64,000 nucleotides of DNA. Origin: Arcicella aurantiaca. Its GTDB lineage: Bacteria; Bacteroidota; Bacteroidia; Cytophagales; Spirosomataceae. The stretch is taken from positions 186,001 to 250,000 of the forward strand of contig NZ_QGGO01000001.1 of the NCBI RefSeq assembly GCF_003148625.1, read 5' to 3'. The stretch's first letter is position 1. Each line of letters opens with the position of its first letter. This document shows, piece after piece, positions 54,632 through 63,046 of this stretch. A program made the translations under genes and the position numbers. The notes beneath the pieces are model-generated. The model had not been told where the DNA came from and made no database searches. It was given only the letters and a program-made list of their open reading frames with translations.

Positions 54632-55570
54632 ATGTCAAAAATAACTGTTGTGGGTGCAGGAGCTGTTGGAGCTACTACTGCCGATAATATTGTAAGAAAA
54701 GAATTAGCTGACGAAGTAGTAATCCTTGATATTAAAGAAGGTTTTGCAGAAGGTAAAGCATTGGATATGTTCCAAACTGCTGCTATTTTAGGTTGGGATA
54801 CTTCTTTCAAAGGTGTAACTAATGACTATTCTCAAACTGCAAACTCTGACGTTGTAGTAATTACTTCTGGTCTTCCACGTAAACCAGGTATGACTCGTGA
54901 AGAACTTATCGGTGTAAATGCTGGTATCGTGAAGAGTGTAGTAGATAATATTTTGAAATATTCTCCAGATGCTATTTTCGTAATTGTTTCTAATCCAATG
55001 GATACAATGACTTATTTAGCTCTTAAAGCTTCAGGTTTACCTAAAAACCGTATTATCGGTATGGGTGGTGCTTTAGACTCTGCTCGTTTTAAGTGTTATT
55101 TATCTTTGGCGATGAATGTTTCTCCAAACGATTTACACGCAACAGTAATCGGTGGACATGGTGATACTACAATGATTCCTTTAACTCGTTTAGCTACTTG
55201 GAACGGTACGCCAGTAACAAACTATGCTGATGCTGATACTTTGAAAAAAGTGGCTGCTGATACAATGGTTGGTGGTGCTACTTTGACAGGTTTATTAGGA
55301 ACTTCTGCTTGGTATGCTCCAGGTGCTGCTACTATGGCTGTGGTTGAGTCAATCATCCGTGATGAGAAAAGAGTAATTCCTTGTTCAGTTCTTTTAGAAG
55401 GAGAATACGGACAATCTGATATTTGTATGGGTGTTCCAGTAGTTTTAGGTAGAACTGGTTGGGAAAAAATCATCGACTACAAATTAAACGAAGAGGAGCA
55501 AGCATTATTCGCTAAATCTGCCGATGCAGTTAGAAATATGAATAGTGTTTTAGCTACGCTTTCGTTGTAA
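54632..55570 (+). CDS. mdh: Malate dehydrogenase (LDH-like type)
   Basis: This 312-residue enzyme interconverts malate and oxaloacetate with NAD in the TCA cycle. It has the Rossmann motif VVGAGAVGATTADN, the mobile-loop Arg pair in SGLPRKPGMTREEL (substrate Arg) and catalytic His in VIGGHGDTTMIPL. The LDH-like form is typical of this phylum. It is monocistronic, with a possible -7 promoter box at 54577 and a palindrome 57 bp after the stop. Confidence 0.95.
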   Translation: MSKITVVGAGAVGATTADNIVRKELADEVVILDIKEGFAEGKALDMFQTAAILGWDTSFKGVTNDYSQTANSDVVVITSGLPRKPGMTREELIGVNAGIVKSVVDNILKYSPDAIFVIVSNPMDTMTYLALKASGLPKNRIIGMGGALDSARFKCYLSLAMNVSPNDLHATVIGGHGDTTMIPLTRLATWNGTPVTNYADADTLKKVAADTMVGGATLTGLLGTSAWYAPGAATMAVVESIIRDEKRVIPCSVLLEGEYGQSDICMGVPVVLGRTGWEKIIDYKLNEEEQALFAKSADAVRNMNSVLATLSL

Positions 55571-55626
55571 TAATTGTGAATTAGTGAATTATTAAACACT
55601 TAATACACTGTTTAATAAGTTATTTC

Positions 55627-55660
55627 AACTTCCCGAAAGTTTTAGAACTTTCGGGAAGTT
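55627..55660. terminator. CCCGAAAGTT palindrome, copy 3, after mdh
   Basis: Arms 55627-55641 and 55646-55660 pair perfectly with the loop TTAG, as in copy 2. It lies between convergent genes, mdh and the next. Confidence 0.8.
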
Positions 55661-55731
55661 TCCTGTCAAATATTTTTAGGATAAAATTTATCTTAAACCT
55701 TTATTAAACATTGTACTAAATCACTCAATAA

Positions 55732-56151
55732 TTAAGGTGCTTCATCTACACGAGTAACAAAATACTCCGTATCTCCCATCCAAAAGAATTTTAAATAACG
55801 TTGCTCATAGTGTAAACGTAATCTTCTACCTGTCAACATGGCATCTTCTAATTTCTTGCTAATAGCTGGGTCGTCAGAATCTACTGTAAATGCCCAAAGG
55901 TTATTAGCCATATTACCCACTTGTCCTTGAGCTCCAACATTTAATTCGCCTTCATCAGTTTTGAAAATATACCCTTTTCTTGAAAATTTAGAAACAACTC
56001 CTGCTCTTTCTCCTTCCGAATAAGGAACTTTTGTTGCCAAGAAACCTAATAAAAGTCCTAAAACTGCCAATACGACAATGCCAATAAATAGTCTTCTGAA
56101 AAAAGTCATAGTTGATTGTTTTGCTGAATTTAGTTGGTCGTTAAATGCCAT
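55732..56151 (-). CDS. Single-pass membrane protein of unknown function (139 residues)
   Basis: I do not recognise a named family with confidence. Residues ~18-45 form one membrane segment (FFRRLFIGIVVLAVLGLLLGFLATKV), followed by a beta-rich periplasmic or cytoplasmic domain (SRKGYIFKTDEGELNVGAQ ... LRLHYEQRYLKFFWMGDTEYFVTRV). There are no catalytic motifs. Similar proteins in Bacteroidota are sometimes labelled phosphogluconate dehydrogenase in databases, which the sequence does not support. It lies 83 bp downstream of accC on the same strand. Confidence 0.72.
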   Translation of the reverse strand: MAFNDQLNSAKQSTMTFFRRLFIGIVVLAVLGLLLGFLATKVPYSEGERAGVVSKFSRKGYIFKTDEGELNVGAQGQVGNMANNLWAFTVDSDDPAISKKLEDAMLTGRRLRLHYEQRYLKFFWMGDTEYFVTRVDEAP

Positions 56152-56234
56152 TGTTTTCGTTTTGTTTTATAAATTATTAGCTGAAATTATACGTTATATA
56201 TTTTTGATAAATAGCCAATAATTAAACAAATTGA

Positions 56235-57743
56235 CTATCTATACTCCAAACGTTTCGTTTTCCATTGACTTTGTTGAATCGGAACTTCAACGCTTGATGC
56301 GGACGAATTTACCATTTTTTTATGATTTAATAAATGACTCGCCAAAACTCCTGCAATAATCTCTTCGTCGGCATCAAAGGGTTCGTCTAATTTTTCTGGC
56401 GTATAATACAAACCAATAAAACGAGTATCAAATTTGCCAGAAAGGAAGGCTTCGTGTTTTAACACAAATTTACAGAATTGCAGAGTTGTCTCAATTCCCG
56501 AAATTTTGAACTCATCAATAGCACGAATCATTTTGTCAATTGCCTCATTTCGGTCTTTTCCGTAAGTTATCAATTTGGCAATCATTGGGTCATAGAAAAT
56601 CGGAATAGCCATCCCTTGCTCAAAACCATCATCAACCCGCACGCCATTTCCTTGTGGACGTACATAAGTGTGTAAAGTACCGACATCAGGCAAGAAATTA
56701 TTTCGAGGGTCTTCTGCACAAACTCTAATTTCTATCGAATGACCATTGATTTTCAAGTCTTCTTGTTTGATAGAAAGCGGTTTGCCTTCGGCTATCCAAA
56801 TCATTTCTTTTACCAAATCCACGCCCGTAATTTGTTCAGTAACAGGATGTTCTACTTGCAGACGAGTGTTCATTTCTAAGAAATAGAAATTTAAGTTTTC
56901 ATCTACAATAAATTCAACCGTACCCGCACCATAATAATTACAAGCTTTAGCAACCATCACAGCACATTGTCCCATTGCCTCACGGATTTCGGGCGTAAGT
57001 ACCGCAGAAGGAGCTTCTTCCACCACTTTTTGGTGACGACGTTGTACCGAACATTCACGCTCAAAAAGGTGAATAACATTACCATGTTTATCGCCAAGGA
57101 CTTGAATTTCAATGTGTTTTGGAGCAGTAATGTATTTCTCAATAAAAACAGCACCATTGCCAAAAGAAGTAATAGCTTCCGAGACGGCTCTGTCCATTTG
57201 TTCATCAAATTCCTCCTCATTTTCAACCACACGCATACCCTTTCCTCCGCCACCTGCTGAGGCTTTGATGAGTACAGGGTAGCCGATTTCTTTAGATTTT
57301 TGTTTGGCAATCACTCTATCCGTCACGGCATCTGGCGTACCGGGAACCATTGGAATATTGTATTTGGCAACGGTATGTTTTGAGGTTAATTTGTCGCCCA
57401 TCAAATCCATACTTTCGGGAGAAGGGCCAATAAAAATAATTCCCGCATCGGCTACTTTTTGACAAAATGCCGCATTTTCCGACAAGAATCCATATCCTGG
57501 GTGAATGGCATCAACATTGAGGTCTTTACAAATTTGAATGATTTTATCACCTAATAAATAAGATTGGTTAGAAGGAGGAGGACCAACGCAAACTGCTTCA
57601 TCAGCAAAACGCACGTGTGGAGAGTTTCTATCAGCTTCTGAAAAAATGGCTACGGTTTGGATTCCCATTTCACGGGCGGTACGCATCACACGTAAGGCAA
57701 TTTCACCACGATTGGCAATTAAAATCTTGTTAATATTTGACAT
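56235..57743 (-). CDS. accC: Biotin carboxylase subunit of acetyl-/acyl-CoA carboxylase
   Basis: This 502-residue ATP-grasp enzyme carboxylates biotin on a carrier protein. Visible are the biotin-carboxylase N-domain IANRGEIALRVMRTAREMG, the ATP-binding glycine loop IKASAGGGGKGMRV, and EMNTRLQVEHPVTE with the active-site Glu and Arg. It is ~50 residues longer than E. coli AccC at the C-terminus (extra tail ending SSASSVEVPIQQSQWKTKRLEYR). accB is not adjacent; the carboxyltransferase at 23 kb may be its partner, or it may serve fatty-acid synthesis. Confidence 0.94.
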   Translation of the reverse strand: MSNINKILIANRGEIALRVMRTAREMGIQTVAIFSEADRNSPHVRFADEAVCVGPPPSNQSYLLGDKIIQICKDLNVDAIHPGYGFLSENAAFCQKVADAGIIFIGPSPESMDLMGDKLTSKHTVAKYNIPMVPGTPDAVTDRVIAKQKSKEIGYPVLIKASAGGGGKGMRVVENEEEFDEQMDRAVSEAITSFGNGAVFIEKYITAPKHIEIQVLGDKHGNVIHLFERECSVQRRHQKVVEEAPSAVLTPEIREAMGQCAVMVAKACNYYGAGTVEFIVDENLNFYFLEMNTRLQVEHPVTEQITGVDLVKEMIWIAEGKPLSIKQEDLKINGHSIEIRVCAEDPRNNFLPDVGTLHTYVRPQGNGVRVDDGFEQGMAIPIFYDPMIAKLITYGKDRNEAIDKMIRAIDEFKISGIETTLQFCKFVLKHEAFLSGKFDTRFIGLYYTPEKLDEPFDADEEIIAGVLASHLLNHKKMVNSSASSVEVPIQQSQWKTKRLEYR

Positions 57744-57835
57744 AAAATTTTATAAATATTTGTTTTGTTTCTATCAAGTAGTCTTAAGTATTATGTCTTT
57801 AGTATTCAAGCTGCAATGTACATCGTGCATTAGCC

Positions 57836-57892
57836 AATTCTTAGGACTTAATACTTTGTACTTAATTCTTAGGACTTAATACTTTGTACTTA
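57836..57892. repeat. 28-bp tandem duplication upstream of accC
   Basis: The unit starting AATTCTTAGGACTTAATACT is present at 57836 and 57864 (period 28, i.e. four heptamers), with degenerate copies before it near 57786. It lies between accC's start and the next gene's end. Confidence 0.85.
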
Positions 57893-57905
57893 CGACTTTT
57901 AAATT

Positions 57906-58271
57906 TCATTCCTCTTCAAAATCATTTCGATTAAACAATGCCCTAAAAGTCTCAGACATGGCAATTAAATCATGGACTTTATTTTTAGCCAATTTTAGGA
58001 TACGAATTTCATTTCCTTGTTGAATTTGTTGGTCAAATCTGTTCCAAAGAGCAATCATATCATTCATATTTTCTGCAAATCGTTCAACAACATATTTTTC
58101 AAAATGCTTTTTGGTACTTTCTGCTAAAAACAAGACAATATGAAAGTCTTCTTCAATGAAAAACCAAACAAATTGGCTTCTGTTGAAATCTTTAATCATG
58201 GCGTTATTATCCACCAAAAAATCAATAATCGCAACTTCGTCGTGAGTTGTAATAGGATTTGTATTTGACAT
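57906..58271 (-). CDS. Hypothetical protein (121 residues)
   Basis: I do not recognise this protein. It is a soluble, mixed alpha/beta protein (HDEVAIIDFLVDNNAMIKDF ... QFVWFFIEEDFHIVLFLAE ... DLIAMSETFRALFNRND) with no membrane segment or Cys. The ATG at 58271 (MSNTNPITTHDE) is preferred to 58322. Coding is supported by length and even amino-acid composition. It is alone, upstream of the accC gap. Confidence 0.6.
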   Translation of the reverse strand: MSNTNPITTHDEVAIIDFLVDNNAMIKDFNRSQFVWFFIEEDFHIVLFLAESTKKHFEKYVVERFAENMNDMIALWNRFDQQIQQGNEIRILKLAKNKVHDLIAMSETFRALFNRNDFEEE

Positions 58272-58623
58272 ATTGGTTTGTATTTTTTGTGGATTACACA
58301 GACTGATAACACAAATACTCAAGGCTATTTTAAAACAATATAAGAAACCTAAGTTAGATTTTAAAACGATATTTTAAACTTCTTAGAATATTACCATAAA
58401 AATCAAAATCAATATTTTATTAACTTGATTTAATACAAGATGCTTCGACATTTTGTATATAAGAAATAATAATTTAACTTTGTGATTATTTTAAGTTAAT
58501 CATTGAATTTTTTAGAGAATTATATAAAATAACTAAGAAATCAAGGCTTGTTTAAACTCAGATTTTCTCTATTTTAAGAAAATCTAAATTCATAAATTTA
58601 ACATCATTTAATCATACAATAAA
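58272..58623. other. Divergent gap holding the promoter of the 58.6-kb aminotransferase-like gene
   Basis: Apart from the promoter at 58452-58482 the 352-bp gap is AT-rich with no repeat or ORF. The leader of the downstream gene would be about 135 bases and has no strong hairpin. Confidence 0.65.
58452..58482 (+). promoter_or_regulatory. Promoter of the serine-palmitoyltransferase-like gene
   Basis: TTTG (58452-58455), 19 bases, then TAACTTTG (58475-58482) is an exact match to the Bacteroidota consensus; GTG start at 58624. Confidence 0.75.
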
Positions 58624-59901
58624 GTGGATATTTTCGATAAAGTAGGCAAAGGTCTTGGACCTATCGGAGCCCATGCTCATTATTCTCATCATTATTTTAC
58701 CTTCCCAATGTTAACAGGGGAAATAGGTCCAAGAATGACTTTCAAGGGAAAAGAAATGTTGAACTGGTCATTGAACAACTATTTGGGTTTAGCAAACCAT
58801 CCAGAAGTACGTGAAGCTGATGCTCAAGCGGCGGCTGATTATGGCTTGGCTGCTCCAATGGGTGCGAGAATGATGTCGGGTAACTCTGCTTTACACGAAG
58901 AATTTGAAGCTCAATTAGCAGAATTCGCTGGAAAAGAAGATTCTTTCCTTTTAAACTTCGGTTACCAAGGCGTAATGTCTGTTATTGAATGTATTTGTGA
59001 TAGAAATGACGTGATTGTTTACGATGCTGAATCTCACGCTTGTTTGATTGACGGTATCCGTTTGCACAAAGCTAAAATGGGAACTTACTATAAGTTTAAC
59101 CATAACGACATGGCTTCGTTGCGTAAAAACTTGGAACGTGCTTCTAAAAAAGTGGCAGAAACAGGTGGAGGTATTTTAGTAATTACGGAAGGTGTTTTCG
59201 GAATGTCAGGAAAAGTAGGTTCATTAGACGAAGTTGTGAAAATGAAGGAAGACTTCAATTTCCGTATCTTGGTTGATGATGCTCACGGATTTGGTACAAT
59301 GGGAGCTAATGGACGTGGTGTTCATGAAGCAATGAATTGTATTGACGGAATTGATTTGTATTTCTCTACTTTCGCAAAATCAATGGCGTCAATCGGTGCT
59401 TTTGTGGCGGCTGATAAAGACATTATTATGTTCTTGAAATATAATATGCGTTCACAAATCTATGCAAAAGCATTACCAATGCCATTTGTAGTTGGTGGAA
59501 TGAAGCGTTTGGAGTTAATCAAAAAGCACCCAGAATTACGTGAGAAATTATGGGAAAATGTTCGTGCTTTACAAAAAGGACTAAAAGAAAGAGGTTTTGA
59601 TATTGGAGAAACAACTTCGCCAGTAACCCCTGTTTTCTTACACGGAGACTATGAATTAACGCACGTTGTAGGTCTTGTTCAAGATTTAAGAGAGAATATG
59701 GGCGTGTTCTGTTCTATCGTGACTTATCCAGTTGTGCCTAAAGGACAAATCATGTTGAGAATCATTCCAACTGCTTCTCATACCTTAGAAGATGTGACTT
59801 ATACAATGGATTGTTTTCAAGTGGTTCAGCAAAAACTTCAAGATGGTGTTTATCGTCAAATTGCTGAAGAATTTATCGCAAAACAAGCTGAATTGGTATA
59901 A
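58624..59901 (+). CDS. Alpha-oxoamine synthase (serine palmitoyltransferase or cysteate acyltransferase type)
   Basis: This 425-residue PLP enzyme joins an amino acid to an acyl-CoA or acyl-ACP. PLP Lys252 is in YFSTFAKSMASIGAF, the Asp218-Asp-Ala-His221 pair (ILVDDAHGFGT) binds the cofactor, and SGNSALHEEFEAQLAEFAG matches the family. Of the known members, Bacteroidota use such enzymes for sphingolipids (serine) or sulfonolipids such as capnine (cysteate), which are needed for gliding in some species. The residues that decide serine against cysteate cannot be judged here. It starts with GTG at 58624, just after a perfect promoter match and short leader. Confidence 0.88.
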   Translation: MDIFDKVGKGLGPIGAHAHYSHHYFTFPMLTGEIGPRMTFKGKEMLNWSLNNYLGLANHPEVREADAQAAADYGLAAPMGARMMSGNSALHEEFEAQLAEFAGKEDSFLLNFGYQGVMSVIECICDRNDVIVYDAESHACLIDGIRLHKAKMGTYYKFNHNDMASLRKNLERASKKVAETGGGILVITEGVFGMSGKVGSLDEVVKMKEDFNFRILVDDAHGFGTMGANGRGVHEAMNCIDGIDLYFSTFAKSMASIGAFVAADKDIIMFLKYNMRSQIYAKALPMPFVVGGMKRLELIKKHPELREKLWENVRALQKGLKERGFDIGETTSPVTPVFLHGDYELTHVVGLVQDLRENMGVFCSIVTYPVVPKGQIMLRIIPTASHTLEDVTYTMDCFQVVQQKLQDGVYRQIAEEFIAKQAELV

Positions 59902-60053
59902 TTTTCGTAAAATATTTCATTTTTTTGTTCATTTTTCATTATTTGAATTTGGAAGGTGTAAGAAATTAGCTATATTTCGACCATAAAAATACGTTTTAAC
60001 GTTATTTAAGGCTTTTTTCAACCATTTATTCAACCTAAATCCAAGTTTCGATT

Positions 60054-60236
60054 ATGAACAGATTTGCAGAAGTAAGGGACTTAATTTTGTCCTTAGAAGG
60101 AGATTTTGAAAAATTTTATGACAAAGGAAATCAAGCTGCTGGTACTCGTGTAAGAGGTGGTATGCAACAATTGAAAACTTTGGCACAAGAAATTCGTACT
60201 CAAGTGCAAGACATTAAAAATAGCACAGAAGCTTAG
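60054..60236 (+). CDS. Histone H1-like small protein
   Basis: This 60-residue protein (MNRFAEVRDLILSLEGDFEKF ... GGMQQLKTLAQEIRTQVQDI) matches small proteins of Bacteroidota named histone H1 or Hc1-like. It is a helical protein of mixed charge, probably nucleoid associated, but the DNA-binding role is from family naming only. It follows the preceding gene by 152 bp and has a strong terminator. The large repeat array starts 66 bp after its stop. Confidence 0.8.
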   Translation: MNRFAEVRDLILSLEGDFEKFYDKGNQAAGTRVRGGMQQLKTLAQEIRTQVQDIKNSTEA

Positions 60237-60257
60237 TATTTACTGTTGTTATTTAAC

Positions 60258-60291
60258 AAAAAAGGCTCGGATATAAATCTGAGCCTTTTTT
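60258..60291 (+). terminator. Terminator of the histone-like gene
   Basis: AAAAAAGGCTC (60258-60268) pairs with GAGCCTTTTTT (60281-60291). Confidence 0.92.
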
Positions 60292-60302
60292 GTTGTTTTT
60301 TG

Positions 60303-60627
60303 ATTTTTTGAGGATTTGAGTAGATGAGGATTTGAGTAGATGAGGATTTGAATTTTTGAGGATTTGAGTAGATGAGGATTTGAGTAGATGAAGATATGAG
60401 GATTTGAGGATTTGAGTAGATGAGGATATGAGGATTTGATTTTTTGAGGATTTGAGTAGATGAGGATTTGATTTTTTGAGGATTTGAGTAGATGAAGATA
60501 TGGGGATTTGAATTTTTGGGATTTGAGTAGATGAAGATATGAGGATTTGATTTTTTTAGGATTTGAGTAGATGAGGATTTGATTTTTTGAGGATTTGAGT
60601 AGATGAGGATTTGATTTTTTGAGGATT
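60303..60627 (+). repeat. Octamer array, forward arm
   Basis: About 40 consecutive 8-base words, all variants of AGGATTTG: AGTAGATG, AATTTTTG, ATTTTTTG, AAGATATG and AGGATATG. The words keep phase over ~320 bp with one 7-base exception. They are not a CRISPR array: there are no unique spacers. Confidence 0.93.
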
Positions 60628-60657
60628 TGAGAGATAACTCTCTTCCTTACCCATAAC

Positions 60658-60800
60658 CCCTTTACTCATAAACTCAACTACTCATATCTCATATCCTCTC
60701 AAATCCTCATATCCTCAAAAAATCAAATCCTCATATCCTCAATTACTCATATCCTCAAAAAATCAAATCCTCAAATCCTCAAATCCTCAAATCCTCATAA
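60658..60800 (-). repeat. Octamer array, inverted arm
   Basis: About 17 words of the complementary type (CAAATCCT, ATCCTCAT, CTCAAAAA, TACTCATA) run to the stop codon of the MaoC gene. The arm is the reverse complement in style of the array at 60303-60627, so the whole region could form a ~140-bp imperfect hairpin, in DNA or in RNA from either gene. Confidence 0.9.
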
Positions 60801-60803
60801 ACA

Positions 60804-61208
60804 TTAAAACTCTTCCTTATTCATAATAACAGCCATGCCTTCGGTTGTTTTTTTACCAGTAGCTACATCAAAAATTTCTGTGGAAATTTCTGCCGTGTGT
60901 TTAGCTTCATTGATAGCCATCACCGTGAAAACGGCTTCATATTCTGTATCTACAAACATCGGGCGTTTGTATTCTGAAACCTGTTTCATATAAACACTTC
61001 CAAAACCGGGAAATTCAGTTCCCATAATTTTTGAGAAAACACTTGATGCTAATGCTCCGTGAATAATTGGCTTTTTGAAAGGGGTAGTTGCGGCAAAATC
61101 CGCATCAAGATGTAATGGATTATTATCTCCCGAAACTTGTGCGAAAAGAATTACATCGTCTTGAGTAAATGAAAATTTGTGTCTGTAAACGGTATTTAAT
61201 GGAATCAT
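60804..61208 (-). CDS. MaoC-like (R)-specific dehydratase
   Basis: This 134-residue hot-dog-fold protein has the MaoC motif FAQVSGDNNPLHLDADFAA (catalytic Asp and His) and GALASSVFSKIMGTEFPG. Members hydrate (R)-3-enoyl-CoA, in fatty-acid or polyhydroxyalkanoate metabolism. The active site residues are complete and the length is typical of single-domain members. The stop codon directly follows the inverted octamer array. Confidence 0.88.
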   Translation of the reverse strand: MIPLNTVYRHKFSFTQDDVILFAQVSGDNNPLHLDADFAATTPFKKPIIHGALASSVFSKIMGTEFPGFGSVYMKQVSEYKRPMFVDTEYEAVFTVMAINEAKHTAEISTEIFDVATGKKTTEGMAVIMNKEEF

Positions 61209-61281
61209 GTGTTTTTTAATTGTGAATTTTAAATTATGAATTACTTAATCGCTTTTCGCAACTCGCTCCTCGCTTAGTATT

Positions 61282-61710
61282 TTAAGACGAATGGTCTGCT
61301 ACGATAACCCATTCGCCATTTATTTTTTTCCAAAGTAAAGTGTAATGCCCGCCAATATCGCCTTTTTCTGGGCGGGTTAAGTGCCATTTACCAACTACAA
61401 AACACGCATTTGAGGCAATGAAATTGACTTTAATAATATCAAATGCCAATGTACCCATTGCGGCTTTATTAGGATAGTTTTTCTTGTAATTTTCAAGAGT
61501 CTTATTATATCCATACGTTACACCGCTTTTTCCGATGTACATTAGAGAGTCTGACTCCCAATAACCTTTCATGAAGTTGCTTACGTCTCCATTGTTCCAA
61601 GCCTTAGTTTGTTGGTCTAAAATTGACAATATTTGAGATTTATCCTTTTCCGTTTGAGCATTTACCTTACAAACTATCGAAAGTAATAAAAAGAGTATGA
61701 GTTTTTTCAT
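61282..61710 (-). CDS. Secreted NTF2-like (DUF4440) protein
   Basis: This 142-residue protein has a signal peptide (MKKLILFLLLSIVCKVNAQ) and the DUF4440/SnoaL pattern: helix KSQILSILDQQTKAWNNGDVSNFMKGYWESDSLMYI, then GVTYGYNKTLENYKKNYPNK and a C-terminal GGHYTLLWKKINGEWVIVADHSS. DUF4440 proteins may be ketosteroid isomerase-like enzymes or binding proteins; the substrate is not known. A similar protein is at 1.7 kb, though the sequences are only distantly alike. Confidence 0.85.
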   Translation of the reverse strand: MKKLILFLLLSIVCKVNAQTEKDKSQILSILDQQTKAWNNGDVSNFMKGYWESDSLMYIGKSGVTYGYNKTLENYKKNYPNKAAMGTLAFDIIKVNFIASNACFVVGKWHLTRPEKGDIGGHYTLLWKKINGEWVIVADHSS

Positions 61711-61756
61711 GCTTTATTTTTCTGTAAATTTGTTTATATATTAAAATTTGAAAGAG

Positions 61757-61867
61757 ATGAAGTTGAATGATTTATTTGAAAAGTACAAAGATTATTATTT
61801 AGTGGACGGCTTAATGTATTTGTCATTCATAGTGGTATTGATAATCCTTTTTATATTCTTTAGCTAA
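61757..61867 (+). CDS. 36-residue membrane peptide, coupled to the lipid kinase gene
   Basis: This short ORF reads MKLNDLFEKYKDYYLVDGLM, then a hydrophobic stretch of ~16 residues ending FIFFS. The N-terminal half is a charged amphipathic helix and the C-terminal half a membrane anchor. Its stop TAA overlaps the ATG of the lipid kinase by one base (TAATG), the layout of coupled translation. It is too short for usual ORF callers. I infer that it is a real single-pass peptide, perhaps helping the kinase reach the membrane; the exact join of ORFs could be chance. Confidence 0.55.
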   Translation: MKLNDLFEKYKDYYLVDGLMYLSFIVVLIILFIFFS

Positions 61868-62721
61868 TGGTTTGGTTTGTGATGAATCCTATGTCGGGTA
61901 CGACCACACTCGCACAGAAAAATAAAATTAAGCAGATTGTTTCAAAATTACCTGAAAGTCAATTGTTTTTTACAGAATATAGTGGTCATGCTACCAAAAT
62001 AGCTCAACAGGCAGTCAGAGAAGGCATCGCTACGGTTGTGGCTATTGGCGGTGATGGAACAGTCAATGAAGTTGGAAAGGGCTTAATTGGCTCTAATACG
62101 TCTTTGGGGATTATTCCGATTGGGTCAGGAAATGGCTTAGCTCGACATCTAAAAATCCCTCTAAAAATAGAAAAGGCTATTCAATTTGTAATGAGTCAGC
62201 CTGCGGTGTTGATGGACGTTTGTTTTTTGAATGATATTCCGTTTTTCTGTACTGCTGGCGTTGGTTTTGATGCGGAGGTTGCTCATGAATTTGCCAAACA
62301 AAATTCAAGAGGATTGAAGACCTACGCACGTATGGCGTTGAAATCTTTCAGAACTTATAAGTCTGAGACTTTCCAGATTGATAATGAAGATAAAACGGTT
62401 TTTGCGATAACCTTTGCCAATGCTACCCAATATGGTAATAATGCGATGATTTCTCCAAAATCTAAAATTGATGATGGATTGATTGAAATGGTTTTATTAA
62501 AGCCGTTTCCGTTTGGTGCTGCCCCAATAATCGGTGTTAGGTTATTTAGAGGAACGCTTCCTAATTCTCGCTATATTGAAACGCAAACAAGTGAAAATTT
62601 TTCACTGAAAGCAAAAAAAGATTTTTTAATTCATTACGATGGAGAGCCACATCAGCTTTCTACTAACGAATTAAGTATCAGTATTAAAAAACAGTCATTA
62701 AAAGTTGTTGGCAATGTCTAA
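61867..62721 (+). CDS. Diacylglycerol kinase-family lipid kinase
   Basis: This 284-residue protein belongs to the DAGK/YegS/sphingosine kinase family: [13 protein letters not shown] (61-73) is the nucleotide loop, with [10 protein letters not shown] and a later [14 protein letters not shown]. It should phosphorylate a lipid such as diacylglycerol or an undecaprenol-like substrate in the inner membrane. The 36-residue ORF before it and the SUI1-type gene after it (8-bp overlap) form one transcript. There is no membrane segment in the kinase itself, which supports the idea of a separate anchor. Confidence 0.9.
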   Translation: MVWFVMNPMSGTTTLAQKNKIKQIVSKLPESQLFFTEYSGHATKIAQQAVREGIATVVAIGGDGTVNEVGKGLIGSNTSLGIIPIGSGNGLARHLKIPLKIEKAIQFVMSQPAVLMDVCFLNDIPFFCTAGVGFDAEVAHEFAKQNSRGLKTYARMALKSFRTYKSETFQIDNEDKTVFAITFANATQYGNNAMISPKSKIDDGLIEMVLLKPFPFGAAPIIGVRLFRGTLPNSRYIETQTSENFSLKAKKDFLIHYDGEPHQLSTNELSISIKKQSLKVVGNV

Positions 62722-63046
62722 AAATAAAAAAATACCTGTTGGGGTTGTATATTCTACAAATCCAGATTTTGATTTTTCATTTGAGAATGATGAAGTTGCA
62801 GAAACTTTACCTCCTGAAAAACAGAAGTTGAAAATTCAGTTGGATAAAAAAGCTCGTGCAGGAAAACAAGTAACTTTAATCACAGGCTTTGTTGGAAATG
62901 ACGACGATTTAGAGTCTTTAGGCAAAAAACTAAAAAATCTTTGTGGGTGCGGAGGTTCTGCTAAAGACGGAGAAATATTAATTCAAGGAGATGTAAGAGA
63001 TAAAGTTTTAACTTGGTTAGTTGCACAAGGGTATAAAGCGAAATGA
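62714..63046 (+). CDS. SUI1/YciH-family translation factor
   Basis: This 110-residue protein matches SUI1/eIF1-type Yci[52 protein letters not shown] and a final [13 protein letters not shown]. YciH is thought to help keep initiation accurate by checking start codons on the 30S subunit. The first ~40 residues ([21 protein letters not shown]) are a flexible extension. The ATG at 62714 lies inside the end of the kinase gene; the TTG at 62705 is less likely. Confidence 0.9.
   Translation: MSKNKKIPVGVVYSTNPDFDFSFENDEVAETLPPEKQKLKIQLDKKARAGKQVTLITGFVGNDDDLESLGKKLKNLCGCGGSAKDGEILIQGDVRDKVLTWLVAQGYKAK

Larger units (their letters stand above)
60237..60803. other. Convergent gap of 567 bp filled by octamer repeats
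   Basis: The gap holds the terminator of the histone-like gene and then two opposed arrays of 8-base words, described separately. I see no gene. Confidence 0.8.

Noticed and set aside
56957-57310. Frames of 117 and 97 residues on the two strands within accC
   Set aside because: They overlap the conserved biotin carboxylase core completely and show no family pattern.
60303-60800. Possible CRISPR array
   Set aside because: The units are contiguous 8-mers without unique spacers, and there is no cas gene in the window.
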